Origin: Caulochytrium protostelioides
Taxonomy: Eukaryota; Chytridiomycota; Caulochytriomycetes; Caulochytriales; Caulochytriaceae
Assembly (NCBI GenBank): GCA_003615045.1
Contig: ML014122.1
Span: 1 to 64,000 of the forward strand
Reading direction: 5' to 3'
DNA length: 64,000 nt
The position numbers and the translations under genes were made by a program. The notes under the pieces were generated by a model. It was not told the DNA's origin, did no database searches, and was given only the letters and a program-made list of their open reading frames with translations. Position 1 is the first letter of the stretch. Each line of letters begins with the position of its first letter. Below are positions 51,925 through 62,781 of the stretch, piece after piece.

Positions 51925-53721
51925 ATGTCCTATATCCAGGTGCGCGCGCTCGCGGAGCTGATGCGGCAGGCCGGGTACGACGCCGCGGTGCCGCTGAACG
52001 CGTTCCAGACGCCGAACTTCCCGCTCGTGGCGCGGCTGCTCGTGTGGCTCGCCGCGGCGCTCAACCCGGCGGCGCCGCCCGTCCCGCCCGCCGACGCCAC
52101 CGAGCCGGAGCGCGTGCAGACGATCCGCCACGCCGTCGCCGCCGTCGCCGCCGCCGCCGCGCATCTGCCCGTCAACCCGCGGCGGCTGTACCGCGCCGAC
52201 GCGCGCGCCGTCGCCGACCTGACACTCATCGCGCGCGCCGTCTATCGCGCCCAGCAGGCCGCCGCGGGCTTGGTCGAGGATCCCGCCGTGGCGCCGGCGC
52301 CGGCGCCGGCGCCCGGGACGGCCCCCGTGACCACGACCACGACCCCGACCGTCCGCGGCCCCGACGCCGCGCAGGTGCAGGACCAGATCGCCGCGTGCCG
52401 GCAGCTGATCCCGCGGATGACCGAGAAGGGCGCGAAGCTGTACGAAGCCGTGGGTGGCGAGCGGGCACGGGCGGCCGCGCGGCTGCGGGCGCTGCGGCGT
52501 CCGATCGACACGGCGGAGGTCGAGGCACGGCTCGCGGCGGAGCTGCAGCGGTGCGAGCAGCAGATCCGCGAGACGCGCGACCGGTTCGACCGGCTCGCCG
52601 GCGACGAGAGCGATTTGCGCGCCAAGATCGCCAAGCGCCGCAAGGAGCTCGAGCGCGTGCAGGTCCGCCTCGCGAGTCTGAAGAGCGTCCGGCCCGCCTT
52701 CATGGACGAGTACGACCGCGTCGACGCCGAGCTCCACGCCGTCCACGCCGTCTATGTCGCCAAGTACCGCAACCTCGCGTTTCTCGAGGGCAAGCTTCAT
52801 GCGTACCACCAGGCCGAGCAGGCCAAGTGGGAGGAGGCCGAGGCGCATCTGAAGCGGCTCCAGACGAAACTCGCCCATGACGAGCGTCAGATGCTCAAGG
52901 AGACCGCCGACGCCTCGCGCTATGCCGCCGCCCCGTCTCGCCGCCACCGCGGCGACGGCAGCGGTGACGACGACGACGATGTCGACGACGACGACATCAT
53001 GGCCATGAACGTGCATGGCGGCGCCGGCCGCCGCGATCTCAGTGACGACGATGACAGTGAGCGCCGTGATGGGCGCGACGGCGCCAACATTCACATCAAC
53101 GACGATGACGACGACGACGACGACGACAAGAGTGACGACGCCGGATCGAACGCCGCGCTCGCCATGGCGCTGCACGACGCCCACCGCGCTGCGGGCCGTC
53201 GACCGCGTCTTGGTTCGGACGCGGGCGAGGCCCGTCGACGCCGCGGTGCCGAGCACCACGACGACAACGACGACGACGGCGGCGATGACGACGACGACGA
53301 TGATGTGAGCGATCTGGACATCGTGCTGGACGACGGCGAAGACGACGACGACGACGACGACAAGAGTGACGACGCCGGATCGAACGCCGCGCTCGCCATG
53401 GCGCTGCACGACGCCCACCGCGCTGCGGGCCGTCGACCGCGTCTTGGTTCGGACGCGGGCGAGGCCCGTCGACGCCGCGGTGCCGAGCACCACGACGACA
53501 ACGACGACGACGGCGGCGATGACGACGACGACGATGATGTGAGCGATCTGGACATCGTGCTGGACGACGGCGAAGACGACGACGACGACGACGACGGCGG
53601 ACAGCGCCCTGCTGCCGGCGGCGCGCCGTCGTCGTCTCCCCGCCGCCCCTTCGCGTATTCGCCGCGCCGCGAGACGGCCGCGTACGGCCTCGGCCCAGAC
53701 GAGGACGACGATGATTTTTAG
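51925..53721 (+). CDS. CLUAP1: CLUAP1/IFT38, intraflagellar transport B protein
   Basis: A single exon encodes 598 residues from ACCATGT at 51925. The N-terminal domain is clearly IFT38: MSYIQVRALAELMRQAGYDA, FQTPNFPLVARLLVWLAAAL, then [16 protein letters not shown] and RRLYRADARAVADLTLIARA. Residues ~155-330 are coiled coil (CRQLIPRMTEKGAKLYEAV, IRETRDRFDRLAGDESDLRA, FMDEYDRVDAELHAVHAVYV). IFT38 is a peripheral subunit of IFT-B that binds IFT20, IFT54 and IFT57 and is needed to build flagella. Human CLUAP1 has 413 residues. The extra length is an acidic Asp-rich tail containing two identical 78-residue units (residues 395-472 and 473-550). It ends GPDEDDDDF, and acidic tails are known in the family. 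It is divergent from CEP95-like. Confidence 0.93.
   Translation: MSYIQVRALAELMRQAGYDAAVPLNAFQTPNFPLVARLLVWLAAALNPAAPPVPPADATEPERVQTIRHAVAAVAAAAAHLPVNPRRLYRADARAVADLTLIARAVYRAQQAAAGLVEDPAVAPAPAPAPGTAPVTTTTTPTVRGPDAAQVQDQIAACRQLIPRMTEKGAKLYEAVGGERARAAARLRALRRPIDTAEVEARLAAELQRCEQQIRETRDRFDRLAGDESDLRAKIAKRRKELERVQVRLASLKSVRPAFMDEYDRVDAELHAVHAVYVAKYRNLAFLEGKLHAYHQAEQAKWEEAEAHLKRLQTKLAHDERQMLKETADASRYAAAPSRRHRGDGSGDDDDDVDDDDIMAMNVHGGAGRRDLSDDDDSERRDGRDGANIHINDDDDDDDDDKSDDAGSNAALAMALHDAHRAAGRRPRLGSDAGEARRRRGAEHHDDNDDDGGDDDDDDDVSDLDIVLDDGEDDDDDDDKSDDAGSNAALAMALHDAHRAAGRRPRLGSDAGEARRRRGAEHHDDNDDDGGDDDDDDDVSDLDIVLDDGEDDDDDDDGGQRPAAGGAPSSSPRRPFAYSPRRETAAYGLGPDEDDDDF
53107..53574 (+). repeat. Perfect 234-bp tandem duplication inside CLUAP1
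   Basis: Copy 1 is 53107-53340 and copy 2 is 53341-53574, each starting with seven GAC codons then AAG AGT and ending GAC GGC GAA. I compared them base by base and found no difference. A third GAC7 run follows. The reading frame is kept, adding 78 residues per copy. Confidence 0.9.
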
Positions 53722-53902
53722 TTCACACCCCCCTCACCTCTGTTAGTGGCCCGCCGCGAGAGCGACAGCGTTAGTGATAGCGATCAGAGAGCTTAAATGA
53801 GTCGGAGAGAACGAAAGGAGAGAAGGAGAAAGAAGGCGATGGACCATCAAGAACGACGCGTGAAGCGGTGGCCTCCCTGAAAGGCGAAGGCAGGGACGCC
53901 CA

Positions 53903-56900
53903 CTAGTAGCGCCGGCCGCCTGGCGCGTGGCCGTGGCCGTGGCCGTGGCCGACGTGCCCGCCGTGGGGAGGTCCGCCGTGGGGGCCGCCCGGCGGCATCC
54001 CGCCGGGCGGCATCCCGCGGCCGGGCGGCCCGCCCGGATGGCCATACATCGGCGGCGGCGGCGGCATGCCCGGGTGCTGCCCCGGGTAGCCCACGTGCGG
54101 GAAGCCCGGAGCGCCCATCGGCGGCATGCTCATGCCTGGCGGGTGCATGCCCATGCCGGGAGGCATGGCGCCCATCCCTGCGTGGACCATGCCGGGGTGG
54201 GGCATCCGCGGGTGCGGCATGCCTGGGTGTGGCATGCCTGGATGCGGCATGCCTGGGTGCGGCATGCCTGGGTGCGGCATGCCCGGCAGGGCGCCCATGC
54301 CGGGGACGGGCCCCATGCCGGCGAGGGGCACGGCGCCGGTGCGCTGCGCCATGGCGTTGCGCTGCGCGGCGGCGATGCGCTTCATCTCATCCTTCTTGAA
54401 GAAGTCGAGGACTTGGTCGACGGTGCCGAAGGTCTGGCCGCGGAACGCGTAGCCGTCGGGCGTCGTGTCGACCAGGTCGGCCTTGCCGCGGCCCTTCGCG
54501 TGGGCAAACACGAGCCAGAAGGCGCCGGGCTTCTCGGGCGCGATGCACAGGAAGTAGACGGACTGCCGGCTGAGGCCGGCCTGCTCGGCAGCGGTCTCCT
54601 GCAGCGCGGCCTTGCTCTCCTTGCGGTACTTGCGGTGCTGCATCAGCGCGGACACGTGGACCGTCATGGGCTCGACGTAGGTCGCGCAGATCTCGTCGAG
54701 GTCCTCGAAGCGGCGCCCGGCGATCTCGAGGACGCGGCCGAGGGCATGCTCGCTCGGCTTGTCCTTCTCGTCGATGCGCACATGCTGGTAGATGTGATCG
54801 CTCACCTTCCACGCCATCCCGAGATGCTCGGTGCCGCGGCTCGACGGGTAGAAGACCAGGTGGCCCGCGCGCTGCGTCGCGAGGTAGGCTTCGGCATCCT
54901 TGAACGTGATGTCTTTGAAGAACGGGTGTGCAATGTTGCGCGAGATCCGCGGCCGGATGGCGGGGCGCTGCTGCTGCGAGTGGCCGTTGGCGGCGGCGCC
55001 GGCGGCGCCGGCCGCGTGGCCGCGCATGGGCAGCGGCGCCGCGGCGGCGCGGTCCTGGGCCATGCGCTGCTGCTGCTGGGCAATGCGGATCTGGTCGGCC
55101 TCCTCGCGCTCAAAGGACCACTTGGGGCCGTTGCTGAGCAGCGCCGTCTTGAGGTTCTTGGGATGGAAGTCGGTGTCGCGGGCCGAGAGCTCGACCTCGA
55201 ACTTGGCCTCGTCGACGCGCGCGATGACGCACGTGAGCACGGCGCCCGGCTGGACGATCGTGGTCAGGTCGACGAAGCCGCCGGTCGCGATGTCGGTGGC
55301 GCGGAGGACGCCGTCCATGCCGTTAAAGTCGCCGCGGCACCGGATCGCGCGCTCCATAACGCGCGCGGCGGTCACGTGGACGACGGTGAACGGCACAAGG
55401 GCGGCGGCCGTAAGCCCCGTCAGCATCGTGAACAGCTCGCTCGTCGCCGCCGCGCGGAAGGGCCGGCGGCGGTCCGCATACGGCTGCTTCATCTCGCCGA
55501 CGAGCATGTAGACGGACCACGTGCGCGGGCGTTCGAACCGCACCGCCAGATCGTGCGCATACGAGTCCAGGTCGAGGTTGTCGAGCAGCCGCACGTCCTC
55601 GCTGATGAGCTCGCGGACGTGCTGCGAGCTGTCGGTTTCGTCCTCGACGCCCGTCTCGTCGAGATCCAGCGCGTTGGCCGCCAGCTGGCGCGCAGTTTCG
55701 TAGTCGTCGGGCGCGATGCGCATCGCGTCGAGGACGTCGGCGATCTCGCCGCCGCCGCGCCGCGCCGCGCGCGTGATCCGGAGGAACGACGCGCAGATCG
55801 AGAAGATGTGGCCTGTCAGGATGCGCTTCGTGAACAGATCCTGGCGCCTGTCCAGGCCGCCGTCGCGGGCGACGCGCTGCAGCAGGAACGCCGCTTTGCG
55901 CGGGCCCAGGCCGCAGACAAAGGGCAGCGTGTGCTGCCGGTGCGGCCACGCCAGGATGTCGTTGATCGCAACGCCGACCTCCTGGACGACGTTCATGATG
56001 CCGTGCGTGAACACGCGCTTCGTCTGCTCGGGCGCGAGGTAGTCCATGAGCGTCGGGTGCAGCTTCAGCAGCTGGTACTCCTCGTCCGCCGACGTCAGGA
56101 GCCGCGCATACTCCATCAGCGGATCCTGTGCCTTGCGCGCGAGGCCGATCGCGTAGCGGTGCAGCGGCGTGTACACCTTGTTGTCGAACGTCTTGATGGC
56201 CTGCGGCGCATTCATAAACAGACGCGCCGTGTCGTCGAGCAGCAGCACGACGTCGCGGCGGCGCCAGCGGTTGACGGCGTCGACGACCTTGTCGTAGAGC
56301 TGCGTCTTGGTCGACGGCGAGAACCCGCCGAGCACGACGAGGTCCGGGGCGTTGCGCCGCACGGCGTCCGCGAGCTGCTGCAGGGCGCGCTCCGACTGCT
56401 GCAGCTCCCGCGACTGCAGGCCGTCGATTCGGAACGTCTCGGCGCACTCGCCGTTCGGGTGCACGCACACGCCCACGAGCGGGCTCAGCCGGTCGCCGTC
56501 GCCCCACGTCATGGCGAGCACGCGCGGCGTCTTGTCTTCGGGCGCCTCGTCGTCGTCGTCGGCGTCGGCGTCGGCATCGGCGCCGCGATCGATCACGGGC
56601 GCTGCGGCGGCGCCATCAGGGGCGCCGTTGCCGCCGGGGCCGTCCGCGGCGGCGGCGCCCTCGGTCCCGGGCGCGGGCATCACGGACGGCTGGCCTATCT
56701 TGTAGGGCATCATACCGGCGCGGTACGTGAGCACCGAAGTCAGGTGGGCCTCGAGGACGTCCTGGGCCAGGGCGGCGTGGCGCTCATGCATCCAGCGCAC
56801 GACGGCGGGGATGGCCAGGTCGACGAGGGCCATGCGGGCGGCCTGGGCGCGCAGCGTGTTCCACGCGTCGGAGACGGGCCCGTTGAGCGGATTGCAGATG

Positions 56901-58832
56901 TGGCGCGTGACGTCTTCGACAAAGCGGCCGAGATGCGGGATCGCGATGGTCGTCTCGATGAGGCCTTCGCTTTCGGCACGGAAGACCTCAAGCAGGCGCG
57001 GCGCACCGACGGCGTCGACGAGCGGATACTCCTCGATGTACTTGTGGCGGTAGAACGGGTGCGACACGTTCAGCTCGCGCAGCCCACGCGCCGTCGGCCG
57101 CGTCATCAGCTCGCCGTTCGACCAGAACACCTGCCGCACGTGCTGCTTAAACACCGGGTCCGTCGCCAGCTCGTGCGCCACCATCTTGACCGTGAAGTCG
57201 AGCACCTTCTCGGGCGTATTGATCAGCACGCGGTTCGGGTCCACGAAGTGCTTCGCCGTCTCGAGCGGCGGCACCGTCGGATCCGTTGGGAAGTGCTCCG
57301 ACTCGTTCGCGGACACGCTCGACGCCAGGATCTCCACGTTGACGTTCAGGCTCTGGTAGAAGCCTGACAGCCCGAGGCGGTGGCCTTCCTCGAAAATAGA
57401 CAGCCGTGGCGTGCGCTGAGCCCGCGCGCCGCCCGAAGCCGGGGCCGAGGCCGCCTCGGGCTGGATGTGCGAGCCATACCGGAAGCGCAGGTACGCATGG
57501 AGGTCTTCGAGGCCGTCCGTGTCGACCAGGTTCTGCAGGCGGCTCAGCATGTAGTAGTCGCCCATCACGTCGGGCACGCGGCTCTTCAGGTCGTCCACGA
57601 GCGCCGTGACCGCGCGATACCGCTGGCGGAAGCGCTGGTACCGGATGTCCAGCTCGTACAACGTCCACAGGTCGCTCACGTTCAGCACATTGAGAAAATC
57701 GTCGCGGCGCTGCATCCACAGGTACGGCACTTCGTAGCCCGTGTGGAAAAGGCGCAGCACGCGCTGGATGGCGCTGACGAGCACCTCGCGGTCGGCGTCG
57801 CTCCCGGCGTCGACCCCGGCGCTCGGCAGCGGCTCCATGGGGTCGAGCGCCTCGCGCTGCAGCTCGAGCTGCTTGCGCAGGTTGAACAGCCCGTGCCGGC
57901 GGTCGCGGAGCTCGTCGGCGAGATGCTTCGCCTCCGCCGCCAGCACCGCCTCCGTCGTGTCTTCGGGCAGCGGGCGATACCCAGCGTCCTGGAACCGCTC
58001 GGGCCAGTCGTCTTCGCGGATCGCGATGTCCTCCTCAGTCAGCATCTGCGCCTTGAGCGCCGACGGCTCGTAGAGGGTCTTGAGGTCCACGCGCTTCTCG
58101 GTGCGCGCCGCGCCGCCTTCGTCGTCCTCGTCCTCGTCCTCGCCGTCGCCTGCGGCGCCGTCGGCACCGTCGGGGCCCTGCAGGGCGTACGCATACGTCG
58201 AGCCGTCGCCAAAGACGTCCTGCACGTTGCGCCACGCCTCGTCCGAGATGCCGTAGCTCGTGCCGAGGTTGACGCGCTGCAGGCGGCGCTGCTCGCGCTC
58301 CTCGGCGCGGCGGCGGCGGCGCGCCTCGGACTCCTCCTCGTTCTCGCCCTCGTCGTCGTCGTCGTTGACGACAAAGTCCTCGAGGTCGTCCTCGTCGTGC
58401 GCCGGCACGGCGTGCGCCGGCGCGCGGCCACGACCACGGCCGGCATCGCGCCCGTGCCGCCCGCCGGCGCCCGCGGCGCCGCCGGCGCGGCCGGCGTCGG
58501 CCTCCGAGCCGCTCGCCGAGTCGTCCGAGAAGATGTCCTCGAGCCCGCGGCGCGGCGCGCCGCCCTCGTCCTCCGAGCCGCGGCGCTGCAGCCGCTTGAA
58601 GCGCTTGGCGCCGTCGCCGGTGCGGCCGAGGGCCTCGTCGACGAGCGCGAGGTCGTCTTCGTCGAGCTCGGCGTCGCTGTCCTCGCGCGCCTCGCGGCGG
58701 CGGCGGCGCGCCTCGCGGCGGGCTTGGCGGCGCCGCGCACGCCGCGCCTCGCGCGACTCGTCCTCCTCCTCGTCGTCGTCCGCGATAAAGCGGCGATCCG
58801 CTTCGGTCATCTGGCCATCGTCGTCGTCGTCA

Positions 58833-58871
<39 letters not shown>

Positions 58872-59317
58872 GATGCGTTTTCCGTATCATGACGGGCTTT
58901 CTTGTGGCGGCGCGTCGGCTGGAGATCGTCGCTCTCGTCGCTCTCGTCGTCGTCGTTGTGGTGGTGGTGGTTGTCGTGGCGGCTGCCCGCGTCGCGGCGC
59001 TGGGTGGCTGCGGCGGGAGCGTCGTCGTCGCTGGCCGGTGCAGGCACCGGCTTGGCGTCGCGCTTCACGAGACGGGCGCCATGGTCCTCGTCTTCGCTCG
59101 GAGCCGTCTGACGGCGGACGGCCGGCGCTGTTAATCAAACGCCCGTCGCCCGGAACCCCCGATCCCGGGGAGATCCGAGCGTGTCACCAGGAGTCATGAA
59201 CCAGGAGTCATAAGCCATCCGTCATGAGTCGATATCCAGCGGCGGTGAGGGGCCTGCCGCGGCGGTAGGCAGCGCGGTCGCGCAAGGACACTTACAATCA
59301 GAGTCCGTGTCGGACAT
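53903..59317 (-). CDS. SPT6: SPT6 transcription elongation factor and histone chaperone, two exons
   Basis: Exon 1 is 59317-59296 (22 nt, MSDTDSD plus one base), donor GTAAGT. Exon 2 is 59127-53903 after acceptor AACAG. Phases match, giving 1748 residues. Without exon 1 the long frame has no ATG at its 5' end. Domains in order: acidic, poly-Asp N-terminal region; core helices (SYGISDEAWRNVQDVFG is the conserved entry); YqgF-like fold (~877-980, VVLGGFSPSTKTQLYDKVVD); helix-hairpin-helix (~1036-1110, LPFVCGLGPRKAAFLLQ); S1 (~1261-1330); tandem SH2 (~1400-1586, HPFFKDITFKDAEAYL). The C-terminal tail is Pro/Met/Gly/His-rich with GMPHP repeats (about 1620-1650). SPT6 travels with elongating RNA polymerase II, binds histones and the phosphorylated Rpb1 linker, and restores chromatin. 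Confidence 0.95.
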
Positions 59318-60874
59318 GGTGGAGCAGGCACGTGCCGATCACGCGCCGTGTGGCCGGGGCCCAAGCAGCGGCGCACGCCGAGGGCCGACGCGGAGAAGGG
59401 CAGAGCAGGGATCGGCGGCGGCGGCAGGCGGCGGCGGCGGCGGCGGCGGCGGCGGGCGTGCACGTGGCAGCAGCGGTTCAGCGGGAGATGGGGCAGCACG
59501 TGGCAGCAGCCGTCCGCGCGAGGCGCCGTCGGCAAGGCCGTCGGCAAGGCCGTCGTCGGGCGCGAGCCTCGAGAGCCGTCCGGCGCGTGGTGGCCGGGCA
59601 GGCGGGCAGTCCGGCCCGACGCGGCGTGGCGAGGGAGGTCGCCTCGCGGAGGCGCGAGCCGGCCGCCGTGCGAGGGTCGGTGGGCGGTGGCGGCGTCGGG
59701 CGTCAGTGCCGCGCACGTGGCCGTCAACGCACGTGGCCGTCAGCGCACGTGGCCGTCAGCGCACGTGGGCCGCTCAGCAGGCCGTCCGCACGGGTCTCGC
59801 CTCAGCAGCCAGCGGTCACTCGTCACCCGTCGACGCGGGACGGCGAGATGGCGGGACGGCGGGACGGCGGGATGGCGGGATGGCGGGATGACGGTGCGGC
59901 TCTCGCGACGCGGCTCTGGCGGGACGCGGGCCGATACGGGTGGTGCGCGGGAGGCACGTCGATGGATCCGGGACGCGGGGGGTTCGGGAGGGTCGCGTGG
60001 GCTCCAGGCGACCAAGGCACCGCTCCGCAGGGGGGATGGGCTCGCACCCACGCGGCTTCCACCTTCCGTCGCGTCCTGCGACGCGCGCGCGCGCTTCGCC
60101 TCGCACCACCAGCGTCTCCCATCGCCTGGCGTCGCGTGGCGGCGGTCGCGCGCAAGAAGAGCGCGTCAGCCGAGGATGGGCGCGCGCGCGGCGCTGGCGA
60201 CCTCTCTCGCAGAACGCTCCGGGCGGCTTCGACGCGGGCTCCGACGGCGCCTCGCGGCATCGCGACCCGGCGCGGCGCGGCGACGGAGCGCGGCCGACGG
60301 AGCGCGGCCGACGGCGAAAGGGCGCTTCGCACGAGACGAGCCGGAGCCGGAGCTCCCCGAGACAGCGGCCGCGCCAGCGCCACAGACCCTTCGGAAGCCG
60401 TGGATCGAGCCCGCCGCCCTGCCCCAGCCGCCGCTTGCCGCTGCCGGAAGCGCGGCACGCCGCGTCGGCTCGTTGCCACCCCGTGGAAAAGGAAGGGGGA
60501 CGGGCCCGCGCCGCGCGCGCGCGCACGGGGCGTCCGGTATGGCGAGCGAGGACCGGATCGCCCGGCGACGGCATCGCCTGGCCGCGCATGTGCCGACGCC
60601 CAAGGGCGGCCACGCGCCAACGGTCACGCCAGGCGACGCTGTCGGCCGCTCTGCATCTTGCCGATGCGCGTGGCCACCACGCGCCTGTCCATCCCGTCGC
60701 CGTGGTCGGAGCGGCCGTCCGGCTCGTCCGCCGATCCCTCCGCGACCCCCCGCATCGCCTCCTCGGACGGCGCAGTATCGCGACCAGCAGACGTCGCTTC
60801 CTTGGACGCCGATCGGGACGTCGCTGCTGCACGGCCCTTCATCGGCCACGACGACCACCGATGCGGCCGCCGCC
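59318..60874. other. Intergenic region SPT6 / RD-rich gene with E-box array and minisatellite
   Basis: This is divergent promoter space of ~1.56 kb. CACGTG occurs at 59329, 59461, 59497, 59714, 59730, 59746 and 59762; the last four are exactly 16 bases apart. A GATGGCGG/GACGGCGG minisatellite lies at 59834-59890. Frames running through into the downstream gene are Arg/Ala/Pro-rich on every strand and look like GC shadows. Confidence 0.55.
59714..59767. promoter_or_regulatory. Four CACGTG E-boxes in a 16-bp tandem repeat
   Basis: The unit is close to GCACGTGGCCGTCAGC. CACGTG is the palindromic site of bHLH factors (Cbf1/Pho4/USF/MYC type). The array is about 400 bases upstream of the SPT6 start and ~1.1 kb upstream of the RD-rich gene. 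Regulatory use is inferred from site type and regular spacing. Confidence 0.4.
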
Positions 60875-61623
60875 ATGATCTTGCAGTTCATGTCCGCCCA
60901 GCGCGGCCGCGGCCGCCGCATCCGGTACACGGCGCACTCGGCGCCGCCGGCCGTCCGCGCCGCCATCATGAACCGCACCCTCGACCTCGCGGCGCTGCTC
61001 GCGGCGCCCGAGTCGCCGCCACCGCCGCCGCCACGCGACCGTGTTGAAGCGGCCGCGACGCCGCCGGAGCGGGACGCGCCCTCGGACGCCCACGACCCGG
61101 CCACCACGCCGAACGCGGCCAAGAAGATGAAACTCCGACACCGGTCGGACACCGAGCGGGCGGCGTCTCCGACCGCGGCGCCGACGTCGACGTCAATCGC
61201 GGCAGCAGCGACGGTCCCCGCCAGCGCGAGCCTCGCGCCGCCGCCGATGCCGGAGCTCCCGCGCGTCGCCGACATGCCCGAGGACGCGGACGACGCGTGG
61301 CTGCGCGACCGCATCCAGGCCCTGCGCGACCGCAAGCAAGCGGTCCTTGCCAAGATCATGGCCGCCGCCGCTGCCGTCGCCCCGTCGGCCGCCGCCGGCC
61401 ACGCCCACGCCCACACCCACGCCCACACCCGGCCCGCGCCGCCGGCCCGCGCCGCTGGCGCCTCTGCCCGCGCCGACGACCCCTACGGCCGCCGCCGCGC
61501 GCCCTTCAGCTACGGCCGCGACCGCGACGCCCTCGACCCGGACCGCGACCTGCGCGACGACGCGCCGCGTCCGCACGCGCCCTTCGGCTACGGCCGCGCC
61601 GGCAAGACCGACGCGTCGCCGCC

Positions 61624-61654
<31 letters not shown>

Positions 61655-62083
61655 CCGGCCGGCAGCGGTCCCGGCGCGCGCCGCGTCTCGGGCGACGGCG
61701 ACCTCGGGTTCATGCACGCGCTCGGGCCACTCGGCCTCGGGCCCCGCGGCGGGCCTGCTGGCGGCGCCGCGCCCCGCGGCGCGTCCGCCAGCTACCCGGG
61801 CCTCGGCGGCGCCGGTCGGCCGGGCGACCTCTACGACCGCGACCGTGACCGCGACCGTGACCGTGACCGTGACCGTGACGCCGCCCATCTCCACGCAGGA
61901 CCCGGCGGCGGCGGCGGCGGCGGCGGCGGCAGCGGCGGACACCACGGCGGGCACCGGCGCAGCGGTCGTGGCGGCTGGGACCGCGGCGGACGGGATGGCC
62001 GCGGCCCGCCGCGCGACCGCGACCGCGACCGCGACCGCGAGGGATCCCGCCGCGAGCGGCACCGCGGCGGCCGGCACCGCTGA
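60875..62083 (+). CDS. RD/G/P-rich protein of unknown function
   Basis: From ATG 60875 the frame encodes 402 residues (a second Met is at 60890). The beginning (MSAQRGRGRRIRYTAHSAPP, then NRTLDLAALLAAPE) and a short acidic helix pair near residue 135 (ADMPEDADDAWLRDRIQALR) are the only segments that look selected. The rest is low complexity: a His-Ala/Thr run, two RRAPFSYGRDRD-like blocks, a proline run, DRDRDRDR, a glycine run and an RGG/RDRDRD end. RD and RGG tracts are common in RNA-binding and splicing proteins, but no RNA-binding domain is visible, so the role is unassigned. The start is uncertain because the frame stays open far upstream in GC-rich DNA; a 5' intron is possible. Confidence 0.45.
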
Positions 62084-62355
62084 TGGAGCGCGTGCGCGAG
62101 GCGTCGTCATGCGGGCCATGGCCGTCGCAATCTCCCGTCTTGCGGGTGTGACGCAACGAGTCGTTGGTGTCGTCCGCTCGTCGCTGTGATGTCAATAGAA
62201 TAAAAAAGGCATATGGAGAGAGACAATTGGATCAACCGGCGCGATACGCGGTGTTCTGCTGACGTGTGCATGGCGCCGTAGGCGAAGCTTGCTCGGCTCT
62301 TGCGGGTTCGCGAACGTATAAAAAATGATATAGGCGAAGAGCAAAAATGCATCCT

Positions 62356-62427
62356 CGGAGACGGAGAGGTTCGAACTCCCGGCCGCCTGCATGCAAAGCA
62401 GGCACTCTACCACTGAGTTACGTCCCC
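62356..62427 (-). tRNA. tRNA-Ala (anticodon TGC)
   Basis: The minus strand folds into a full 72-nt cloverleaf without intron. Acceptor stem GGGGACG pairs with CGTCTCC and includes the G3:U70 wobble that identifies alanine tRNA. The D stem is ACTC/GAGT with loop AGTGGTA. The anticodon stem is CCTGC/GCAGG around loop TTTGCAT, giving anticodon TGC. The T stem is GGGAG/CTCTC around TTCGAAC. The A box (TAACTCAGTGG) and B box (AGTTCGAACCT) are present. A T5 terminator follows at 62347-62343. The base after the acceptor stem reads G, whereas A is usual for alanine. Confidence 0.93.
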
Positions 62428-62781
62428 GGAATTTTTTTTTGAAGGGGGGCCGCTTTTGTTGATTCATTTGTAATCACGGTTGTTAAGCCTCGCACTCATT
62501 TGACATTCTCACCAATGGGCGTCTCGAATTGATGAATGGGTGTTTACTGTATTAATAGCACTTTTTGCCGCGCCACTTGTAACAATCAGGTGCGTTGCCT
62601 CTATTTTCATGCAAGATCACTTTAAACTCAATGCTATTAAATTATGTTTGTAATCCATTCAAGACCATCAGTCTTTCGATTGAAGAGGACTAATGGTCAA
62701 CAGGCGATTCATGCATCAACCAGGCCGAAAACGTGTGATGCAGGACTGTCAGATTCTGTCTAAAACTACCACCATCGCAGG
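62428..62781. other. A/T-rich intergenic region between tRNA-Ala and the secreted-repeat gene
   Basis: These 354 bases are clearly richer in A and T than the surroundings. I see no gene. It would hold the 5' flank of the tRNA and the 3' end of the downstream minus-strand gene. Confidence 0.5.

Noticed and set aside
53927-57367. 1146-codon open frame antisense to SPT6
   Set aside because: SPT6 domains occupy the minus strand without a break; the plus frame is repetitive Val/Arg/Gly/His sequence.
59348-60874. Extension of the RD-rich protein by ~500 residues upstream
   Set aside because: The sequence is Arg/Pro/Ala simple composition open in several frames on both strands, and it translates minisatellites and the E-box array.
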